A stretch of DNA of 64,000 nucleotides. Source: Pseudomonas migulae NBRC 103157. Lineage in GTDB: Bacteria; Pseudomonadota; Gammaproteobacteria; Pseudomonadales; Pseudomonadaceae. Of this stretch, positions 44,899-54,458 are shown one piece after another; position 1 is the stretch's first letter; each line of letters starts with the position of its first letter. Location of the stretch: contig NZ_BDAG01000011.1 of the NCBI RefSeq assembly GCF_002091715.1, forward strand, positions 1-64,000, in the 5' to 3' direction. A program made the translations under genes and the position numbers. The notes beneath the pieces were generated by a model. That model searched no databases and was not told the origin of the DNA. It saw nothing but the letters and a program-made list of their open reading frames with translations.

Positions 44899-44914
44899 AT
44901 TTCGTATACGATAT
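44899..44914. promoter_or_regulatory. GntR-type operator before lhpC
   Basis: ATTTCGTATACGATAT with the perfect 10-bp palindromic core TCGTATACGA (44902-44911). The identical 16-mer occurs at 50851 and a near match at 56201. Confidence 0.7.
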
Positions 44915-45001
44915 TTAAAATGAAAAGAATCGGCTAGTGCTTTTTTCAGGTTTGAAGGGTTTTTGCCAGCCGTTGGTCCGGGGAGGGCAGGGATTCAGCG
45001 T

Positions 45002-46030
45002 TCAGGCACCGGGCCAGGTGTCTGACAACCGATAGCCTTGTGGCCATGGATCGCTTGGATCGAGCAGCAATTGATGGGTGCCGGTGATCCAGGCACGGCC
45101 GGAAATGCAGGGGTAGATAGCGGCGCGTCCGGCCACTTCGGTCAGTGAGTCAATCCGGCAGTGGAATTCGGAGCCGATGATCGAGCGACCGATAAAACGG
45201 TCTCCGGCCTGCATCAAACCCTTGGCTTGCAACACGGCCATGCGCGCGGAGCAGCCAGTGCCGGTAGGCGAGCGGTCGATCTTGCCCGGTTGAATCACCA
45301 CCGCATTAGCACCGGTGGCGATGCCGTTCTCGTAGACGATGGGCGCTGCGATCTGGCAAAAGGAAATGTGCGACCACTCAGGGTTCAAAGGATGTACAAA
45401 GCCCAATTGCTCGTTGGCGGCACGGGTGATTTTCAACCCGGCCTCCACCAGGTCGGCGGCCTCATCGGGGCTGATTGAAAAGCCCAGTTCCTTGGCATCG
45501 GCGATCACAAAGCTGTCTCCGCCATAGGCGGTATCGACCTTGAGCGTGCCGACACTTTCTACTTCGATCCACGCGTCGAGGCGATCGGCGAAGGACGGCA
45601 CGTTTTTGATTTCCACCCGTTCGACTTTGCCGTCACGGCAATCGGCCAAGGCTTCGATCAGCCCGCCGGGGGCTTCGAGCACCAACCGGGTTTGCGGCTC
45701 GGTCATCGGCACAATACCGGTGTCGAGCAACACGGTGACCACGCACAATGAGTTGGAGCCGGACATCGGCGGGGTATCCGCCGGTTCCATGATGATCCAG
45801 GCCATCTGTGCCCGCGGGTCCTTGGCCGGCACCAGCAGGTTGACGTGGCGGAACACCCCGCCACGCGGCTCGTTGAGCACGAAGTTGCGCAGGGTTTCAT
45901 CCCTGGCGATCCAGCGTGATTGTTCCCAGACTGTGGCGCCGGGCGGTGGTGCGACCCCGCCGACAATCACGTCGCCGACTTCACCTTCGGCGTGGCAGCT
46001 GACCACATGAATGACTTTCGATGAGCGCAT
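45002..46030 (-). CDS. Proline racemase superfamily enzyme, Ser/Cys type (3-hydroxyproline dehydratase or hydroxyproline epimerase)
   Basis: A 342-residue member of the proline racemase family. The first catalytic position is Ser ([10 protein letters not shown], where racemases have MCGHG) and the second is Cys (TGTGCSARM). Plain racemases/epimerases have Cys/Cys and trans-3-hydroxyproline dehydratases Cys/Thr; Ser/Cys members have been linked to 3-hydroxyproline dehydration with some epimerase activity. The start [20 protein letters not shown] is at ATG 46030. It sits between the ABC ATPase gene (with a REP pair between) and lhpC. Its activity cannot be fixed from sequence; together with lhpD it would feed 3-hydroxyproline to proline. 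Confidence 0.8.
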   Translation of the reverse strand: MRSSKVIHVVSCHAEGEVGDVIVGGVAPPPGATVWEQSRWIARDETLRNFVLNEPRGGVFRHVNLLVPAKDPRAQMAWIIMEPADTPPMSGSNSLCVVTVLLDTGIVPMTEPQTRLVLEAPGGLIEALADCRDGKVERVEIKNVPSFADRLDAWIEVESVGTLKVDTAYGGDSFVIADAKELGFSISPDEAADLVEAGLKITRAANEQLGFVHPLNPEWSHISFCQIAAPIVYENGIATGANAVVIQPGKIDRSPTGTGCSARMAVLQAKGLMQAGDRFIGRSIIGSEFHCRIDSLTEVAGRAAIYPCISGRAWITGTHQLLLDPSDPWPQGYRLSDTWPGA

Positions 46031-46056
46031 GGTTTGCTCCTTGTTTTGTCTGTTCG

Positions 46057-46159
46057 GGCCCCTTCGCGGGCAAGCCCGCTCCCACAGGGTTTGGCGGCGT
46101 ACATAAAATCGGGGTTCAACCCAGGCCAATTTGGGAGCGGGCTTGCCCGCGAAGGGGCC
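46057..46159. repeat. REP pair, class A variant
   Basis: Arms GGCCCCTTCGCGGGCAAGCC and complement. It lies inside the island, between the ABC ATPase and the Ser/Cys enzyme genes, and may separate their mRNA levels. Confidence 0.85.
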
Positions 46160-46164
46160 ATCCG

Positions 46165-46887
46165 TTATTTCACCGATTTCAGAAACGCTGCGGTTTCCGC
46201 CTGTACCGGATTACCGATCACCTGATCCGGCGAGCCGATCTCGTGCACCAGGCCGTTGCGAAAGAACGCCACGCGGTCGGAGACGTCCCGGGCGAAGCGG
46301 ATCTCGTGCGTCACCAGCACCATGGTCATGCCGTCTTCGGCGAGCATGCGCATGGTGTCCAGCACTTCGCCGACCAACTGTGGGTCGAGGGCCGAGGTGG
46401 CTTCGTCGAACAGCATGTAGTCCGGTGACATGGCCAGGGCGCGGGCGATGGCCATGCGTTGTTGCTGGCCGCCCGAGAGTTTGCCGGGGAACACCTTGAG
46501 CTTGTCACCCAGGCCAACGTGAGTCAGTTGTTGCACGGCCAGTGCCTCCGCTTCGGCCTTGCTCTTGCCGAGGACTTTACGCGGAGCGAGCATCACGTTT
46601 TCCAGCACAGTCAGGTGTGGAAAGGCATTCCATTGCTGGAACACGATGCCGATCTTCTGCCGCAGGCGGTTGAGGTCGGTGGTGCGGTGGTGCACCTCGA
46701 CGCCATCCACCCGGATGTTGCCTTTCTGGATCGGCTCAAGGCCATTGATGCACATCAGCAGCGTCGATTTTCCGGAGCCCGAGCCACCGATGATGGACAC
46801 CACCTCACCCTTGTTTACCGTCAGGCTGACGCCCTTGACCACATCGAGGTCGCCGAAGGATTTGTGTACGTTGTCGATCTCAATCAT
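46165..46887 (-). CDS. Amino-acid ABC transporter ATP-binding protein
   Basis: A 240-residue HisP/GlnQ-type ATPase. Walker [11 protein letters not shown], the Q loop, [15 protein letters not shown] and Walker [14 protein letters not shown] are all intact. It overlaps the upstream permease gene by eight bases. Together with two permeases and a binding protein it forms a polar amino acid importer that here most likely carries hydroxyproline isomers. Confidence 0.9.
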   Translation of the reverse strand: MIEIDNVHKSFGDLDVVKGVSLTVNKGEVVSIIGGSGSGKSTLLMCINGLEPIQKGNIRVDGVEVHHRTTDLNRLRQKIGIVFQQWNAFPHLTVLENVMLAPRKVLGKSKAEAEALAVQQLTHVGLGDKLKVFPGKLSGGQQQRMAIARALAMSPDYMLFDEATSALDPQLVGEVLDTMRMLAEDGMTMVLVTHEIRFARDVSDRVAFFRNGLVHEIGSPDQVIGNPVQAETAAFLKSVK

Positions 46888-47530
46888 TTTCTTGCCACCT
46901 TCTTTCCAGACGAGCGCCGAGGCGTGCGACCACCAGGCTCATGACGTAGTAGATAAGGCCCGCGATGCACAGCACCAGCAGCGGCTCCTGAATGCGGGTC
47001 ACGATGGTTTGCGAGGCGCGCAGCAGTTCGACGATGCCGATCCACATCACCAGCGCGGTGTCTTTCATTACGCCGAGCACCAGGTTCAGCCAGCCGGGAA
47101 AGGCCACCCGTGAGGCCATCGGCAGGACGATCCAGCGCAGGTCCTGGAAGAAACTCAGGCCCAGCGATCGGCTGGCCCGGCGAAGGGGCAGCGATACCGA
47201 CAACACGCCGCCGCGCACGATCTCGGTGAAGTACGCGGCGGCGTAAACCCCGAGCACGATGCAGCCGACGCTGAACGCGCTGATGTTCAGGCCGACGATG
47301 CTCTTGAGCGAGTTGAACAACACGAACTGGATCAGCAGCGGCACGCTGCGAAACACGTCCAGCACCCACGCCAGCGGCAGGCTGGCTCGTGGCAACAGAG
47401 CGCGCAGCAGGCCGAACAGCAGCCCGGCGAACGTGCCGAGCAGGATCGCCCAGCAGGTCAGTTGCAACGTGACCCAGGCGCCGTTGAGCAGGAACAACAG
47501 GTCGTTCCAGGAAAAACCGGTGGAAAACAT
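46880..47530 (-). CDS. Amino-acid ABC transporter permease
   Basis: A 216-residue HisM-type permease with about five helices and the EAA-type loop around LRRASRSLGLSFFQDLRWIV (core SRSLGLSFFQ). ATG 47530 (MFSTGFSWNDL) is preferred to the GTG six bases upstream, as GAGGA then lies at normal distance. It overlaps the ATPase gene and follows the other permease after ten bases. Confidence 0.87.
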   Translation of the reverse strand: MFSTGFSWNDLLFLLNGAWVTLQLTCWAILLGTFAGLLFGLLRALLPRASLPLAWVLDVFRSVPLLIQFVLFNSLKSIVGLNISAFSVGCIVLGVYAAAYFTEIVRGGVLSVSLPLRRASRSLGLSFFQDLRWIVLPMASRVAFPGWLNLVLGVMKDTALVMWIGIVELLRASQTIVTRIQEPLLVLCIAGLIYYVMSLVVARLGARLERRWQEND

Positions 47531-47540
47531 AGTCACGTCC

Positions 47541-48206
47541 TCAGTAACGGAACAGCCGCCAGGCCATCAGCCGGGCCGTCGCGACGATCGCCTTGGCAAT
47601 CAGGTAATACAGCACCGCCGCGATGGTGAAATATTCGAAGGTGCGGAAGGTCTTGACGTTGTAGTCCTGGGTGACGCCGGTCAGGTCGTTGTTGAGCCCG
47701 ACAATCACTCCCAGCGACGTCATCAACACCGCCCAGACCATCTGGTTGCTCAGCGGGTAGAACACGATTCGCAACAGCTGCGGAACGATGATCATCCGGT
47801 AGGCCTGGAAGGCACTCATGCCCAGCGAGCGTGCGGCCCGCACTTGCGTGTCGGGCACCGCCTTGAGCCCGCCGCGAAAGTTTTCCGCGAGATAGCCGGC
47901 ATTGTTGAAGGTGATCCCGGCCAACAGCGCGAGCCAGGAGCTGACGTGCAGGCCCATTGAGCCGAGGCCGAAGTACAGGATGTAGATCTGGAACAGCGAC
48001 GGGGTATTACGGGCAATCGACACCCAGCCGTTGCCGATGCCGCGCAGCAGCGGATGTCTGGTTTCGCGCATCACCGTCAGGGCCAGGGCGATCAGTACGC
48101 CGAAAATCATCGACAGCGCCGCGGTCTCGAACGTGACCCAGGCGCCGGCGAGCATGTCCGGCAAGGCGCGCAGGGTCGCGCGCCATTGGAAGGTGTAATC
48201 AAACAT
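47541..48206 (-). CDS. Amino-acid ABC transporter permease
   Basis: A 221-residue partner permease. The early segment ALRALPDMLAGAWVTFETAA and the EAA loop VRAARSLGMSAFQAYRMII place it in the polar amino acid class. It pairs with the permease at 46880 to form the membrane channel. It begins 19 bases after the AcnX gene, whose insertion among transporter genes argues that substrate uptake and breakdown are made from one transcript. Confidence 0.87.
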   Translation of the reverse strand: MFDYTFQWRATLRALPDMLAGAWVTFETAALSMIFGVLIALALTVMRETRHPLLRGIGNGWVSIARNTPSLFQIYILYFGLGSMGLHVSSWLALLAGITFNNAGYLAENFRGGLKAVPDTQVRAARSLGMSAFQAYRMIIVPQLLRIVFYPLSNQMVWAVLMTSLGVIVGLNNDLTGVTQDYNVKTFRTFEYFTIAAVLYYLIAKAIVATARLMAWRLFRY

Positions 48207-48225
48207 GCGCGTGGCTCTCCATCAG

Positions 48226-49977
48226 CTAGGCAGGTTGCAACCAGGTTGGCAGGCGTCCGCTGGCACTGGCGGTGCAGGCTGCGTCGACGCACTCGGCGAG
48301 GCTGGCGAAGTGCACCTTGCGGCCCACCAGGCCGGGTGCGTAATGGGCGTATTTGCCCGAGTTGGTCATTAAGGTTGTGGCGGCTGGCGGAATCACCGGC
48401 TCGCCGAGCATGCACCAGCAGGTGTCGGTGACCAGGATGGCGCCGAAGGCTTCAATCACACTGATGTGCCCGGCGTCACGGGCCTGCTCCAGCACCGTCC
48501 GCCCGCACGTGATGGCGAGCACCACCTCGGGGTGTTTGTCCCGGCCGCGGCACAAACGGGCAAGGTGAGCGAACTCGCTGAGCGAGAAGTGCGGGTTGCC
48601 CAACGAAACCACATCCACGTGTTTATCGCGGGCGCTGTTGAGTTCACGCCAACTGAACAGCAGGTCCTGCAGGCGGATCGTTTCCACAGGCACACGGGCA
48701 TCCGGTTCCAGCACCTGTGTCGAGTCGAGTGCTTCGGGTGTGACCCCGGCGATATGAAACAACGGCGCGGCCGACGTGGTGGCAAACGCCGCGCCGAAGG
48801 CTTTCAGATCGTCGAGGCCTGGCTGGTACTGTTCCAGCCCGAACACCAGCGGGATCCGGCTGCCCGCGAGGGCGCCGATGTGGTAGCCAAGCAAAGGGTA
48901 AAACGCATCGTCGAGTTCGCCCAATTCCGGTAATTCAACGCGCAGGCGGGCTTTGCGCGATGCCTCCAGATGACAACCGATCAGGGGCGCGCGGCCGGTC
49001 AGGGCGATGCAGATATCCAGGTAATCCGGGTACTTCAACGTGCGCGCACCGAGCACGCTGTTGGCGTAGACCACCGCGTTGGATTCAGCCCAGACGATTT
49101 GCTCGCCGGCCTTCGGAGCGCTGTCGAGCAAGTAGGGGGCGCAGGTGAAACTGAGCTGCGCACCCATCGCCATGTAGGCATCGCCCAAGGCACTGGCCGG
49201 TTCGCCGAACAACGGGTCGATGCCCAACTCTCGCCAGCGGCGCTGGTCCACGGAAATTGAATTGAGGGTGGTGGGCACGCGAACCTTTGCGCCCCAGTGC
49301 ACCAGTTGTTCGGCAAAGCGCAGGCTTGCCGGTCCCGTGTAAATACAACCGTCGATGTGGGCCTGAGAGATATCCACCAGTTGGTGGGCGCCTTGCAGTT
49401 CGGCCATGCGCAGGACAATCTGCATGGCCATCTGCGCGGCTTTGCCGTGCTCGCCTTCGAGCAGCGAACGGTCGAACCCGGTGAGCTCAATCGACTCGTT
49501 GGTTTCGCCTGTATGCATCAGTGTTTCGGTTGGCTGCCAGTCATCGATGGGCACGTGATCGAACATCGCCAGCGAGGTGCCTTCGACTCGGGCGAAGGCT
49601 TTGCCGCGCAACGTAGCGAAGGCCTCCCGGCCGATGCACAGCACCGGCAGGGAACGCTCGAAAATGGTCTGTGCCACCAGCACGCCCAAGGTCAGGATCT
49701 CATCGGCTTCGGCCAGTACCAAAGCGGCCGGTGCATGACCGTTGCTGATCAACTCCATCAGCACGCTGCTGCCGGTACACGAACCGCGACCACTGGGAAT
49801 GGCCAGCACACGACCGGCCAGGTGTAAGCCGCTGAGCGGATGATGACGGTCGATGACTTCACCCGTGTAAGGGTCGACGCCGCCCCAGAAGCTCAGCCCG
49901 ACATCGGCAAACAGCAGCGCGCCCTGGGCGGAGCCCGGGACCAGGTTACGACCGATGAGAGCAGTGGACCCAGGCAT
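48226..49977 (-). CDS. Aconitase X, fused form: cis-3-hydroxy-L-proline dehydratase family
   Basis: A 583-residue protein joining the small swivel domain (about residues 1-140; IPSGRGSCTGSSVLMEL) and the large AcnX/DUF521 domain (about 170-580; THis part holds DGCIYTG, VPTTLNSISVD and TNSGKYAHYAPG). Cys residues suited to an iron-sulfur cluster are present. Characterised single-chain bacterial members dehydrate cis-3-hydroxy-L-proline to pyrroline-2-carboxylate, which lhpD can reduce to proline. ATG 49977 is used; a GTG at 49986 is also possible, 2 bases before the upstream stop. The gene lies between the binding-protein and permease genes of the importer. Confidence 0.83.
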   Translation of the reverse strand: MPGSTALIGRNLVPGSAQGALLFADVGLSFWGGVDPYTGEVIDRHHPLSGLHLAGRVLAIPSGRGSCTGSSVLMELISNGHAPAALVLAEADEILTLGVLVAQTIFERSLPVLCIGREAFATLRGKAFARVEGTSLAMFDHVPIDDWQPTETLMHTGETNESIELTGFDRSLLEGEHGKAAQMAMQIVLRMAELQGAHQLVDISQAHIDGCIYTGPASLRFAEQLVHWGAKVRVPTTLNSISVDQRRWRELGIDPLFGEPASALGDAYMAMGAQLSFTCAPYLLDSAPKAGEQIVWAESNAVVYANSVLGARTLKYPDYLDICIALTGRAPLIGCHLEASRKARLRVELPELGELDDAFYPLLGYHIGALAGSRIPLVFGLEQYQPGLDDLKAFGAAFATTSAAPLFHIAGVTPEALDSTQVLEPDARVPVETIRLQDLLFSWRELNSARDKHVDVVSLGNPHFSLSEFAHLARLCRGRDKHPEVVLAITCGRTVLEQARDAGHISVIEAFGAILVTDTCWCMLGEPVIPPAATTLMTNSGKYAHYAPGLVGRKVHFASLAECVDAACTASASGRLPTWLQPA

Positions 49978-49987
49978 GCCGGACACT

Positions 49988-50806
49988 TTAGTAGTAGACC
50001 TTTGGCACGGTCAGGTCAGTCGGCGGGATTTCAGTGCCGACCCATTTGGTGAACAACTCGTTGTAGCGACCGCTGCGCACCTGCTGGTTGACGAACAGGT
50101 TGAGGTAGTTGAGCAGGCCGTACTCATTGCGCTTGGCGCCCAGTGACACATAGTCGATGGTGTAAGGCGCGTTGCCGGCGATTTTCAGGTTTTTGTATTT
50201 GCCTGACTTGATCGTCGCGGCGGCCACGGTATTGGTGACCACCGTGGCGTCGATGTGACCCTGGGCCACCGCCAGAAGCGTGTCGTTTTGTGACTGGTAG
50301 GCGCGGAAGGTGCCGCTGCCCCATTTCTTCACATCACCCTCCAGTGCGATGGCTTCAAAGGTGCCGCTGGTGTTGCCCAGTGCTTTGCCCTTGATGTCGT
50401 TGAAGCTGTTGATGCCCGTGTTGTCGCGGGTCAGCACGACCATCTGGAAGGCGAAGTACGGCACGGTCAGGCCAACGGTCTTGGCCCGTTCGAGGGTATC
50501 GGAGGTCGAGGCGACGATCACGTCGGCCCGCCCGGAGACCAGTGCCGGAATACGGTCCGGGAATGGCGTCTCCACCACTTCGGCCTCGACCCCCAGGATC
50601 TTCGCCAGGTCGTTGCAATAGTCCACATCGAAACCGGCGGGAGCGTTGCTGGCATCGCGGAAACCCATAGGTGGGAAGTCCAGGGTCACGGCGCAGCGCA
50701 GCTTGCCTGAACCGATAATGTCGTCGAGCTTGTCCGCGTGCGCGGAGGCAATGAAGGAGGTACTGAGCACAGCGCTGAGGGCTACGGCAAATGCGGGGTT
50801 TTTCAT
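49988..50806 (-). CDS. ABC transporter substrate-binding protein (polar amino acid type)
   Basis: A 272-residue periplasmic binding protein. The signal peptide is MKNPAFAVALSAVLSTSFIA to SAHA, with cleavage before DKLDD. The family 3 solute-binding signature is seen in GFDVDYCNDLAKILG, and the ligand-binding Arg lies in FPDRIPALVSGRADVI. It is the first gene of the run binding protein - AcnX - permease - permease - ATPase, with a perfect GntR operator 45 bases upstream. Hydroxyproline isomers are the expected ligand. Confidence 0.88.
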   Translation of the reverse strand: MKNPAFAVALSAVLSTSFIASAHADKLDDIIGSGKLRCAVTLDFPPMGFRDASNAPAGFDVDYCNDLAKILGVEAEVVETPFPDRIPALVSGRADVIVASTSDTLERAKTVGLTVPYFAFQMVVLTRDNTGINSFNDIKGKALGNTSGTFEAIALEGDVKKWGSGTFRAYQSQNDTLLAVAQGHIDATVVTNTVAAATIKSGKYKNLKIAGNAPYTIDYVSLGAKRNEYGLLNYLNLFVNQQVRSGRYNELFTKWVGTEIPPTDLTVPKVYY

Positions 50807-50850
50807 AGAGGCCTCGTGATCGGAAAGTGCTGTTAGATATCGTATTGGGG

Positions 50851-50866
50851 ATTTCGTATACGATAT
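50851..50866. promoter_or_regulatory. GntR-type operator before the ABC/AcnX operon
   Basis: ATTTCGTATACGATAT, identical to the site at 44899; core TCGTATACGA at 50854-50863. An extra half-like copy, GATATCGTAT, lies at 50836-50845. Confidence 0.7.
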
Positions 50867-51037
50867 TAACAATAGCAATCGACGTGCCGGTTTTGTTTTT
50901 TTGCCTGCGATTTTTTGCCAGCCCTTGAGGCAGGGCTGCTTAAAGGCTATTGGCCGCACGGCGGCGTCATGACGTCGATTGGAAGGGTGTTACGGAAGGG
51001 AGCACAGCGAGTGCCTGGCGCCCCTTAAAGGAACATT

Positions 51038-51787
51038 TCAGCGACGCCCATCGCGGTACTGGCTGGGCGACAGACTGGTGAGCGCGCGAAACTGGCGGCT
51101 GAAGGCACTGTGGTCGGTATACCCGCAGCGCAGGGCGATTTCGGTGATGGGCAGGTCCGTGTCCAGCAACAGCCGCGAGCCCTCTTCGAGGCGGGACTTG
51201 TGGATCATCTGCCGTGGCGTGAGCTGGAACACCCGTTTGCAATGGCGTTCCAGTTGCGCCACGGAGAACCCGGCGATGGCCGTCAGTTCGGCAAGGCTGA
51301 TGGGGCGGGCGAAATGGCGTCGGATGTGCGCGTCCACCGCCGCCAGTTTCTGGAATGCCGGATGGTTGGACTGGGGCAGTTGCAAGTCGCGCGAAATACC
51401 GGCCAGGCCGACGATCTGCCCGTGTTCGTCATGCAATGCGAGCTTGTGGGTCAGGCACCAGACCGGCTGGTTGCCGAAATACAGGTGCAATTCCAGTTGA
51501 TCGGCCAGTTCGCGGCCGGTCGACAGCACCCGCCGATCCTGCGCTGTGTAGAGCGGGCCAAAGCGCTCCGGAAAGACCCGATCCGCTGTCAGCCCGAGCA
51601 GTTGCTCGCTGTGTTTGAAGCCGCAGCGCCGGGCCAGAGTCTGGTTGACGAAGACGTAGCGCGCCTCGCTGTCCTTGATGAAAAACACCACGTCCGACAG
51701 GGTGTCGAGCAGCGTCGCGATGGGTTGCAGACAGCTCAGCAGCGTCGGCAGGTCGCAGGGTTTGAAGTGATTGAGTGAGGGGAACAT
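51038..51787 (-). CDS. lhpR: PAS-domain AraC-family regulator (LhpR candidate)
   Basis: A 249-residue regulator. A PAS domain occupies about residues 20-130 (LDTLSDVVFFIKDSEARYVF, shown as the core DVVFFIKDSEARYVFVN). A C-terminal double HTH follows (LAELTAIAGFSVAQLERHCK, core IAGFSVAQLERH, and CGYTDHSAFSRQFRA). In P. aeruginosa the hydroxyproline genes are activated by an AraC-type protein, LhpR, at the same place in the cluster, which is why I use the name. It lies between lhpF and the ABC operon. ATG 51787 (MFPSLNHFKPCD) is chosen over 51808. Confidence 0.75.
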   Translation of the reverse strand: MFPSLNHFKPCDLPTLLSCLQPIATLLDTLSDVVFFIKDSEARYVFVNQTLARRCGFKHSEQLLGLTADRVFPERFGPLYTAQDRRVLSTGRELADQLELHLYFGNQPVWCLTHKLALHDEHGQIVGLAGISRDLQLPQSNHPAFQKLAAVDAHIRRHFARPISLAELTAIAGFSVAQLERHCKRVFQLTPRQMIHKSRLEEGSRLLLDTDLPITEIALRCGYTDHSAFSRQFRALTSLSPSQYRDGRR

Positions 51788-51860
51788 AGCTCTGGGGCCT
51801 GGTGGCAACTACCGGGATCATAAAGACTCGGCAGCGCACCTGAAACCCCAGGCCAGGTCT

Positions 51861-53117
51861 TTACGCGGGTGGGGTGTCGTCCAGGCACATCAGGGTTTCG
51901 ATGCGTGCCGGGTTGAATGGTGGCCGGGGAGCCGAGGGTTGCCAGTCGAACAGATACTGCAAGGCGCCGCCACACACTCGGCCCTGACAGGCGCCCATGC
52001 CGCAGCGACTCGCCAGCTTGGCCGCGCGCCAGTCAGTGTGCCCGGCCAATGCCGCGTAGGGCACGTCTTCGCATCGACAGACCAGCGTGTCGGCCTGCGC
52101 CAGTGACTTGAGGTGCGGGTTGAGGCTGAAGGCGCTGTTCAACGCCTTGGCGAAACCCTGCCGGCGCGTCCGACGTGGCCACAATTGACGTGCTGCTGCG
52201 GTGTCACCGACAGCGGCATACCCGGCGATTGCGCCTTCGACCAACGCCAGTTCACTGCCGCCGAAACCGGTACATTCCCCCGCCGCGTAGTGATCGGCCT
52301 GGCTTGTGGCTTGCCAGGCATCGACTGCGAGCGCCGTGCCATCGAGGGCGCAACCCAAAGCTTGGCCGAGCTGAGTATTGGGAATCAGGCCGAAACCACA
52401 GGCCAGGCGATCACAGGCCAGTTCGACGATTTTGCCCTGTTGCCGCAGACGCACACCTTCCAGCCGTTCATTACCCAAGGCTGCCACTACGTGGGAGCCG
52501 GTTCGGTAATGGCGGTCGAACAGGGTGAAGGATTGCAACAGCTTGCCCGGCCAGCGGGGCAGTTGCAGAGCGAACCCGGCGACCGCCATCGAAGAGGCCT
52601 GCTCAGCAATTCGCAGCACGTGGGCGCCGTTGTGTTTCGCGGTGGCCGCACTGGCCAGTAACAAGGGCCCGCTGCCGGCGATCACCACGCGTTCGTCCTG
52701 CACCGGCAGACCGCCCTTGATCAACGCCTGGAGTCCTCCCGCGCCTGTCACCCCCGGCAATGTCCAACCGGGAAACGGCAACAGCAACTCGCGGGCCCCG
52801 GTGCACAGAATCAGTTTGTCGTAGCCGATCAACCAGCCATGGTCGGCGTCTTCCACCAGCAATTGTCTGGGACCGCAACAGGCGATCACGCGAGTGCCGC
52901 CGTGGTGGCGAATATTGCTGTGGGCGTGCAGGCGCTCGCGCATCTGCCGCGCCTGATTTGGCACACTGGCCTGAGGCCCGTCGCGCCAGATCTGGCCTCC
53001 CGGCAACGGGTTGTCGTCGAGTACGATGATGCGTCCGCCACTGGACGCGGCGGCGAGGGCGGCACTCATGCCGGCGGGGCCGGCGCCGATGATAAGCAGG
53101 TCGGCGTATTCGTTCAT
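51861..53117 (-). CDS. lhpF: D-hydroxyproline dehydrogenase, FAD-dependent alpha subunit
   Basis: A 418-residue flavoprotein of the HcnB/OoxA-like pyridine nucleotide-disulfide type. The FAD motif is IIGAGPAGMSAALAAASSGG at the N-terminus, with a second dinucleotide motif VIAGSGPLLLASA. A C-terminal cysteine cluster (LVCRCEDVPY and RCGMGACQGRVC) would hold an iron-sulfur centre. It oxidises cis-4-hydroxy-D-proline together with LhpB and LhpE. Its ATG overlaps the stop of lhpE by four bases. Gene letters follow the P. aeruginosa lhp naming and could be permuted. Confidence 0.83.
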   Translation of the reverse strand: MNEYADLLIIGAGPAGMSAALAAASSGGRIIVLDDNPLPGGQIWRDGPQASVPNQARQMRERLHAHSNIRHHGGTRVIACCGPRQLLVEDADHGWLIGYDKLILCTGARELLLPFPGWTLPGVTGAGGLQALIKGGLPVQDERVVIAGSGPLLLASAATAKHNGAHVLRIAEQASSMAVAGFALQLPRWPGKLLQSFTLFDRHYRTGSHVVAALGNERLEGVRLRQQGKIVELACDRLACGFGLIPNTQLGQALGCALDGTALAVDAWQATSQADHYAAGECTGFGGSELALVEGAIAGYAAVGDTAAARQLWPRRTRRQGFAKALNSAFSLNPHLKSLAQADTLVCRCEDVPYAALAGHTDWRAAKLASRCGMGACQGRVCGGALQYLFDWQPSAPRPPFNPARIETLMCLDDTPPA

Positions 53118-53350
53118 GGGCGGGTCTGCACTTGCATGCCGTGCTGGCACAACGTCTGGCAGGCCAGTCGGCGGCGGCCGTCGATGGTCACCCGGCATTC
53201 CTGGCAGATGCCCATGCCGCACAGCGGTGCGCGCCGCTGACCGCTGACCGAGGTGCGACTGCAACCGTCGCCGGCCAAGGCCAGTGCCGCGGCGACAGTT
53301 GTGCCTTCGGCCACCCGCAGGGCGCGGCCATCCAGGATCAAGTCAGGCAT
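53114..53350 (-). CDS. lhpE: D-hydroxyproline dehydrogenase, small [2Fe-2S] subunit
   Basis: A 78-residue ferredoxin-like subunit (HcnA type). The cysteines lie in PLCGMGICQECRVTIDGRRR (CxxxxCxxC) and CQTLCQHG. Start [16 protein letters not shown] at ATG 53350, inside an eight-base overlap with the end of lhpB; its stop overlaps the lhpF start (ATGA). The tight overlaps with both neighbours support a three-subunit complex. Confidence 0.85.
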   Translation of the reverse strand: MPDLILDGRALRVAEGTTVAAALALAGDGCSRTSVSGQRRAPLCGMGICQECRVTIDGRRRLACQTLCQHGMQVQTRP

Positions 53351-54458
53351 ACACTGCCTCCCCGAGAAAGCGTTGCGGCAGATAGGGTTGTGCCGCCAGG
53401 GGCGGCGTCTCGTTGAACAATTGCGCGACCAGCAAATCGGCCGTTCCGGGGGCCGTGGTGACTCCAAGTCCCTCGTGCCCGACCGCCAGCCACAGGCCCT
53501 TGCGTTTAGGGTGTTGGCCAACCAACGGCAGCCCGTCGGGGCTGGCGGCGCGAAAACCGGTCCAGGCGCGGATGCCGTTGAGCTGAGCCAGGCCTGGCAT
53601 GTACTCGGTGGCACGCTTGAGCATTTTCGCGAGCATCCAGCCTTCGACCTGCGGGGCGAGGGTGCCGAACTGTCGCGAGGCGCCGATGAACAGTTGCCCG
53701 GTCGGCCGGGGCTGAATATTGCAGGCGGTCGATGGCCCGGTGGCGTTGTGGGCGCTGGTGACATAGCCGAGCTCCACCAGCGTGTGGGTGACCTTGCCGG
53801 GGTAGCGGTCAGTGATCAGCAAGTGGCCTTTTTTCGGCTCGATCGGCAACTCGGGGCACAGTTCGTTGGCCTGGATGCCGTTGGCCAATATGACGGCTTC
53901 GGCGTTCAACCACTGGCCGTCATCGAGTCGCACGCGGTGGCCATCTACCTCGCTGACCCGCGCCCGGCGTTGTTCGATGTGGGGAGTATCGAGCATCCAG
54001 TCGGCGGTCGCCGGGGCGTAGAGAATGCCGTCGCCGTTGATCAACAAACCGCCTTCCAGGCCGTCGCGCAACTCGGGTTCACGGCTACGCAAAGCGTTGC
54101 GGGTGATCAGCTCGCAGGCAACGCCCTGGGCTTGAAGGTTCAGGTACTTGCTTTCGGCCACGGCCATTTCCTCGGCATTGGCCGCCAGCCACAACGTGCC
54201 ATTGTTTCGATAAGCACAGCCTTCGGGAAGCTGCGGCGCCTGTTCGCGCCAGCGTTGCAGCGAGTATTGGCTCAGGGCCAGTTCGGCCGGGTTGTCATCG
54301 AGCACCAGCAAGTGGCCCATGCCAGCGGCCGTTGCGCCATGCAGGCCAGCGTCCAGCACCAGCACGCGCAAGCCACGCCGCGCCAGGGCCTGAGCGCAAG
54401 CGGCGCCGATGATGCCGGCACCGATCACGATCACATCGGCCACCAGGCCTTGGCTCAT
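53343..54458 (-). CDS. lhpB: D-hydroxyproline dehydrogenase, DadA/DAO-like beta subunit
   Basis: A 371-residue FAD-dependent D-amino acid oxidase/dehydrogenase fold. The N-terminal motif is [20 protein letters not shown], and the C-terminal motif [19 protein letters not shown] contacts FAD. It should carry the catalytic site for oxidation of cis-4-hydroxy-D-proline to pyrroline-4-hydroxy-2-carboxylate. Its ATG overlaps the lhpA stop by four bases and its end overlaps lhpE by eight, so lhpA-B-E-F is one coupled operon. Confidence 0.86.
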   Translation of the reverse strand: MSQGLVADVIVIGAGIIGAACAQALARRGLRVLVLDAGLHGATAAGMGHLLVLDDNPAELALSQYSLQRWREQAPQLPEGCAYRNNGTLWLAANAEEMAVAESKYLNLQAQGVACELITRNALRSREPELRDGLEGGLLINGDGILYAPATADWMLDTPHIEQRRARVSEVDGHRVRLDDGQWLNAEAVILANGIQANELCPELPIEPKKGHLLITDRYPGKVTHTLVELGYVTSAHNATGPSTACNIQPRPTGQLFIGASRQFGTLAPQVEGWMLAKMLKRATEYMPGLAQLNGIRAWTGFRAASPDGLPLVGQHPKRKGLWLAVGHEGLGVTTAPGTADLLVAQLFNETPPLAAQPYLPQRFLGEAVYA

